A stretch of 64,000 nt of DNA from Pontibacter sp. FD36 (GTDB lineage: Bacteria > Bacteroidota > Bacteroidia > Cytophagales > Hymenobacteraceae), in the NCBI RefSeq assembly GCF_015686655.1, contig NZ_JADPMP010000003.1:124001-188000 (forward strand), in the 5' to 3' direction. Positions 63,150-64,000 of the stretch are shown here, piece by piece. A program made the position numbers and the translations under genes. Below the pieces are notes generated by a model. That model searched no databases. It was given only the letters and a program-made list of their open reading frames with translations, and was not told the origin of the DNA. The stretch's first letter is position 1. Each line of letters begins with the position of its first letter.

Positions 63150-64000
63150 TTAAAGGACATATCGGAATTTCAGGTAAAAAGCACGACCAGGTTTCTGCAG
63201 ATAGTATTTATCGTAAAGCAGGGCATCGGTCAGGTTGCGGCACTCGATCGCGACGTTGTACCTGCCCTCCCGGAAACTGCCGGAGAGTTCGAGGTTGTGC
63301 GATGACTGTGTCGGGATTACTTTCTTAGAGTCTCTGGACCCCAGTTCTGCCCAGCTCAGGAAGTACTGCTCCACGTAATTGTAATAGTAGTTAACATTCC
63401 AGACAGCGCCCGGTACCAGCACATCCCTTAAGGTAAAACCGGCATTGGCGTTGCCGAACATATAAGGGGTGTTGGGTAGTCGGAAGCCTTTCTGAAAGTT
63501 TCGCTGCCACCCGGTGTTGGTATAGGAATCGTTAAAAACTAAGTCAGCCTGGTCGGTGATATCCTGGAAGGTGAAGTTGCCGCCCAATCGCAGCATGTCG
63601 CGCCACTGATAGCGCAGACTGCCTTCCACGCCCAGCGTTCTTGTATCGCTTAGGTTGTCGTAATAGGTCTGCGGACTGGCCACTCTTACTACCTGGTAGA
63701 TCAGATCTTTTGCCTCGCGGTAAACAAAGCTGCTCTCAAGGTTAAACTGGTGATCCTGACCTAGCTTAAAGCCATAGGCAGCCCCGGCGTTGAAGTTGTC
63801 GCTCTGCTCCGGACCCAGGTCAGGGTTTGGCTGCACAAAAAGTCCATCTCCAAAAATCTCGGTTGCCCAGGGCATGCGGTAGGTATGTTCGTACGACGCC
63901 TTCAGCTGCAGGTCCGGCAACAGGAAATAAGTAGTAGCCAGGCCATAGCCGAAGTTCCGCTTGCTCGATTCCAGGGCCTCGGTGCGCTGGGTTTCAAGGG
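63150..64000 (-). CDS. TonB-dependent receptor, C-terminal part (XusA-like), truncated by window edge
   Basis: The frame is open to the window end, so only the last 283 or so residues of the barrel are present. Typical receptor strands are LQLKASYEHTYRMPWATEIFGDG, NPDLGPEQSDNFNAGAAYGF, RTLGVEGSLRYQWRDMLRLGG and SHNLELSGSFREGRYNVAIECRNLTDALLYDKYYLQKPGRAFYLKFRYVL, ending in a hydrophobic residue pair. It is the outer-membrane transporter of the iron-siderophore cluster, upstream of the DUF4374 and PepSY genes. The plug and any carboxypeptidase-like N-terminal domain lie outside the window. Confidence 0.92.
   Translation of the reverse strand, partial: LETQRTEALESSKRNFGYGLATTYFLLPDLQLKASYEHTYRMPWATEIFGDGLFVQPNPDLGPEQSDNFNAGAAYGFKLGQDHQFNLESSFVYREAKDLIYQVVRVASPQTYYDNLSDTRTLGVEGSLRYQWRDMLRLGGNFTFQDITDQADLVFNDSYTNTGWQRNFQKGFRLPNTPYMFGNANAGFTLRDVLVPGAVWNVNYYYNYVEQYFLSWAELGSRDSKKVIPTQSSHNLELSGSFREGRYNVAIECRNLTDALLYDKYYLQKPGRAFYLKFRYVL

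Noticed and set aside
1..64000. AGGTATA as a promoter -10 element
   Set aside because: It occurs mostly inside genes, in both orientations, and does not match the Bacteroidota -7 consensus TAnnTTTG.

Overview
The window looks like a chromosomal segment of a Bacteroidota bacterium, most probably Hymenobacteraceae (Pontibacter-like). The reasons are type IX secretion (T9SS) cargo with type A and gliding-type C-terminal domains, a PorP/SprF-type partner, a TonB receptor with a DUF4374 lipoprotein and a PepSY membrane protein, intermediate GC content, sparse Shine-Dalgarno sites and many surface lipoproteins. No rRNA, CRISPR array, transposase or phage gene was found. One tRNA is present (Leu, CAA anticodon).

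Layout. 0-2.4 kb: end of a two-component pair whose regulator has only a receiver domain, facing an MFS exporter. 3-7.2 kb: small HNH protein, nicotinate phosphoribosyltransferase, a DUF6687-like protein and a double universal stress protein. 7.2-10.7 kb (minus strand): two lipoproteins sharing a Cys/His C-terminal domain (one with a nuclease domain) and a TPR histidine kinase. 10.9-16.9 kb: sbcD and sbcC separated by a membrane gene. 17.2-21.2 kb: STAS-like protein, rhodanese, ArsR regulator, catalase and a YeiH-type transporter. 21.3-24.3 kb: two paralogous Omp85-type barrels separated by dispersed-repeat DNA. 24.5-28.9 kb: two amidohydrolase-family exported proteins, one clearly lacking metal ligands. 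29-34.6 kb: ComEC, GNAT and PhoH, then SAM hydrolase, ABM monooxygenase, HscB and tRNA-Leu. 34.8-36.7 kb: an AT-rich island with a KAP-family NTPase beside the tRNA. 36.7-40.7 kb: PagL-like deacylase, a LytTR regulator that appears split by a frameshift, a CPBP protein and a PAS/DHp protein without an ATPase domain. 41.5-59.4 kb: two giant secreted proteins (2424 and 2619 aa); the second forms a tight operon with a PorP/SprF protein and an OmpA-family protein. 59.6-64 kb: DUF808 protein, then a Xus-like iron-siderophore uptake cluster running off the window edge.

The strongest unexplained signal is at nucleotide level. The word AGGTATA (reverse complement TATACCT) recurs about every 500 bp on both strands, in genes in all three codon phases and between genes. 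It often completes the palindrome AGGTATACCT. It is absent from the AT-rich KAP island, which supports recent acquisition of that island, and one copy sits exactly at the LytTR frame break.
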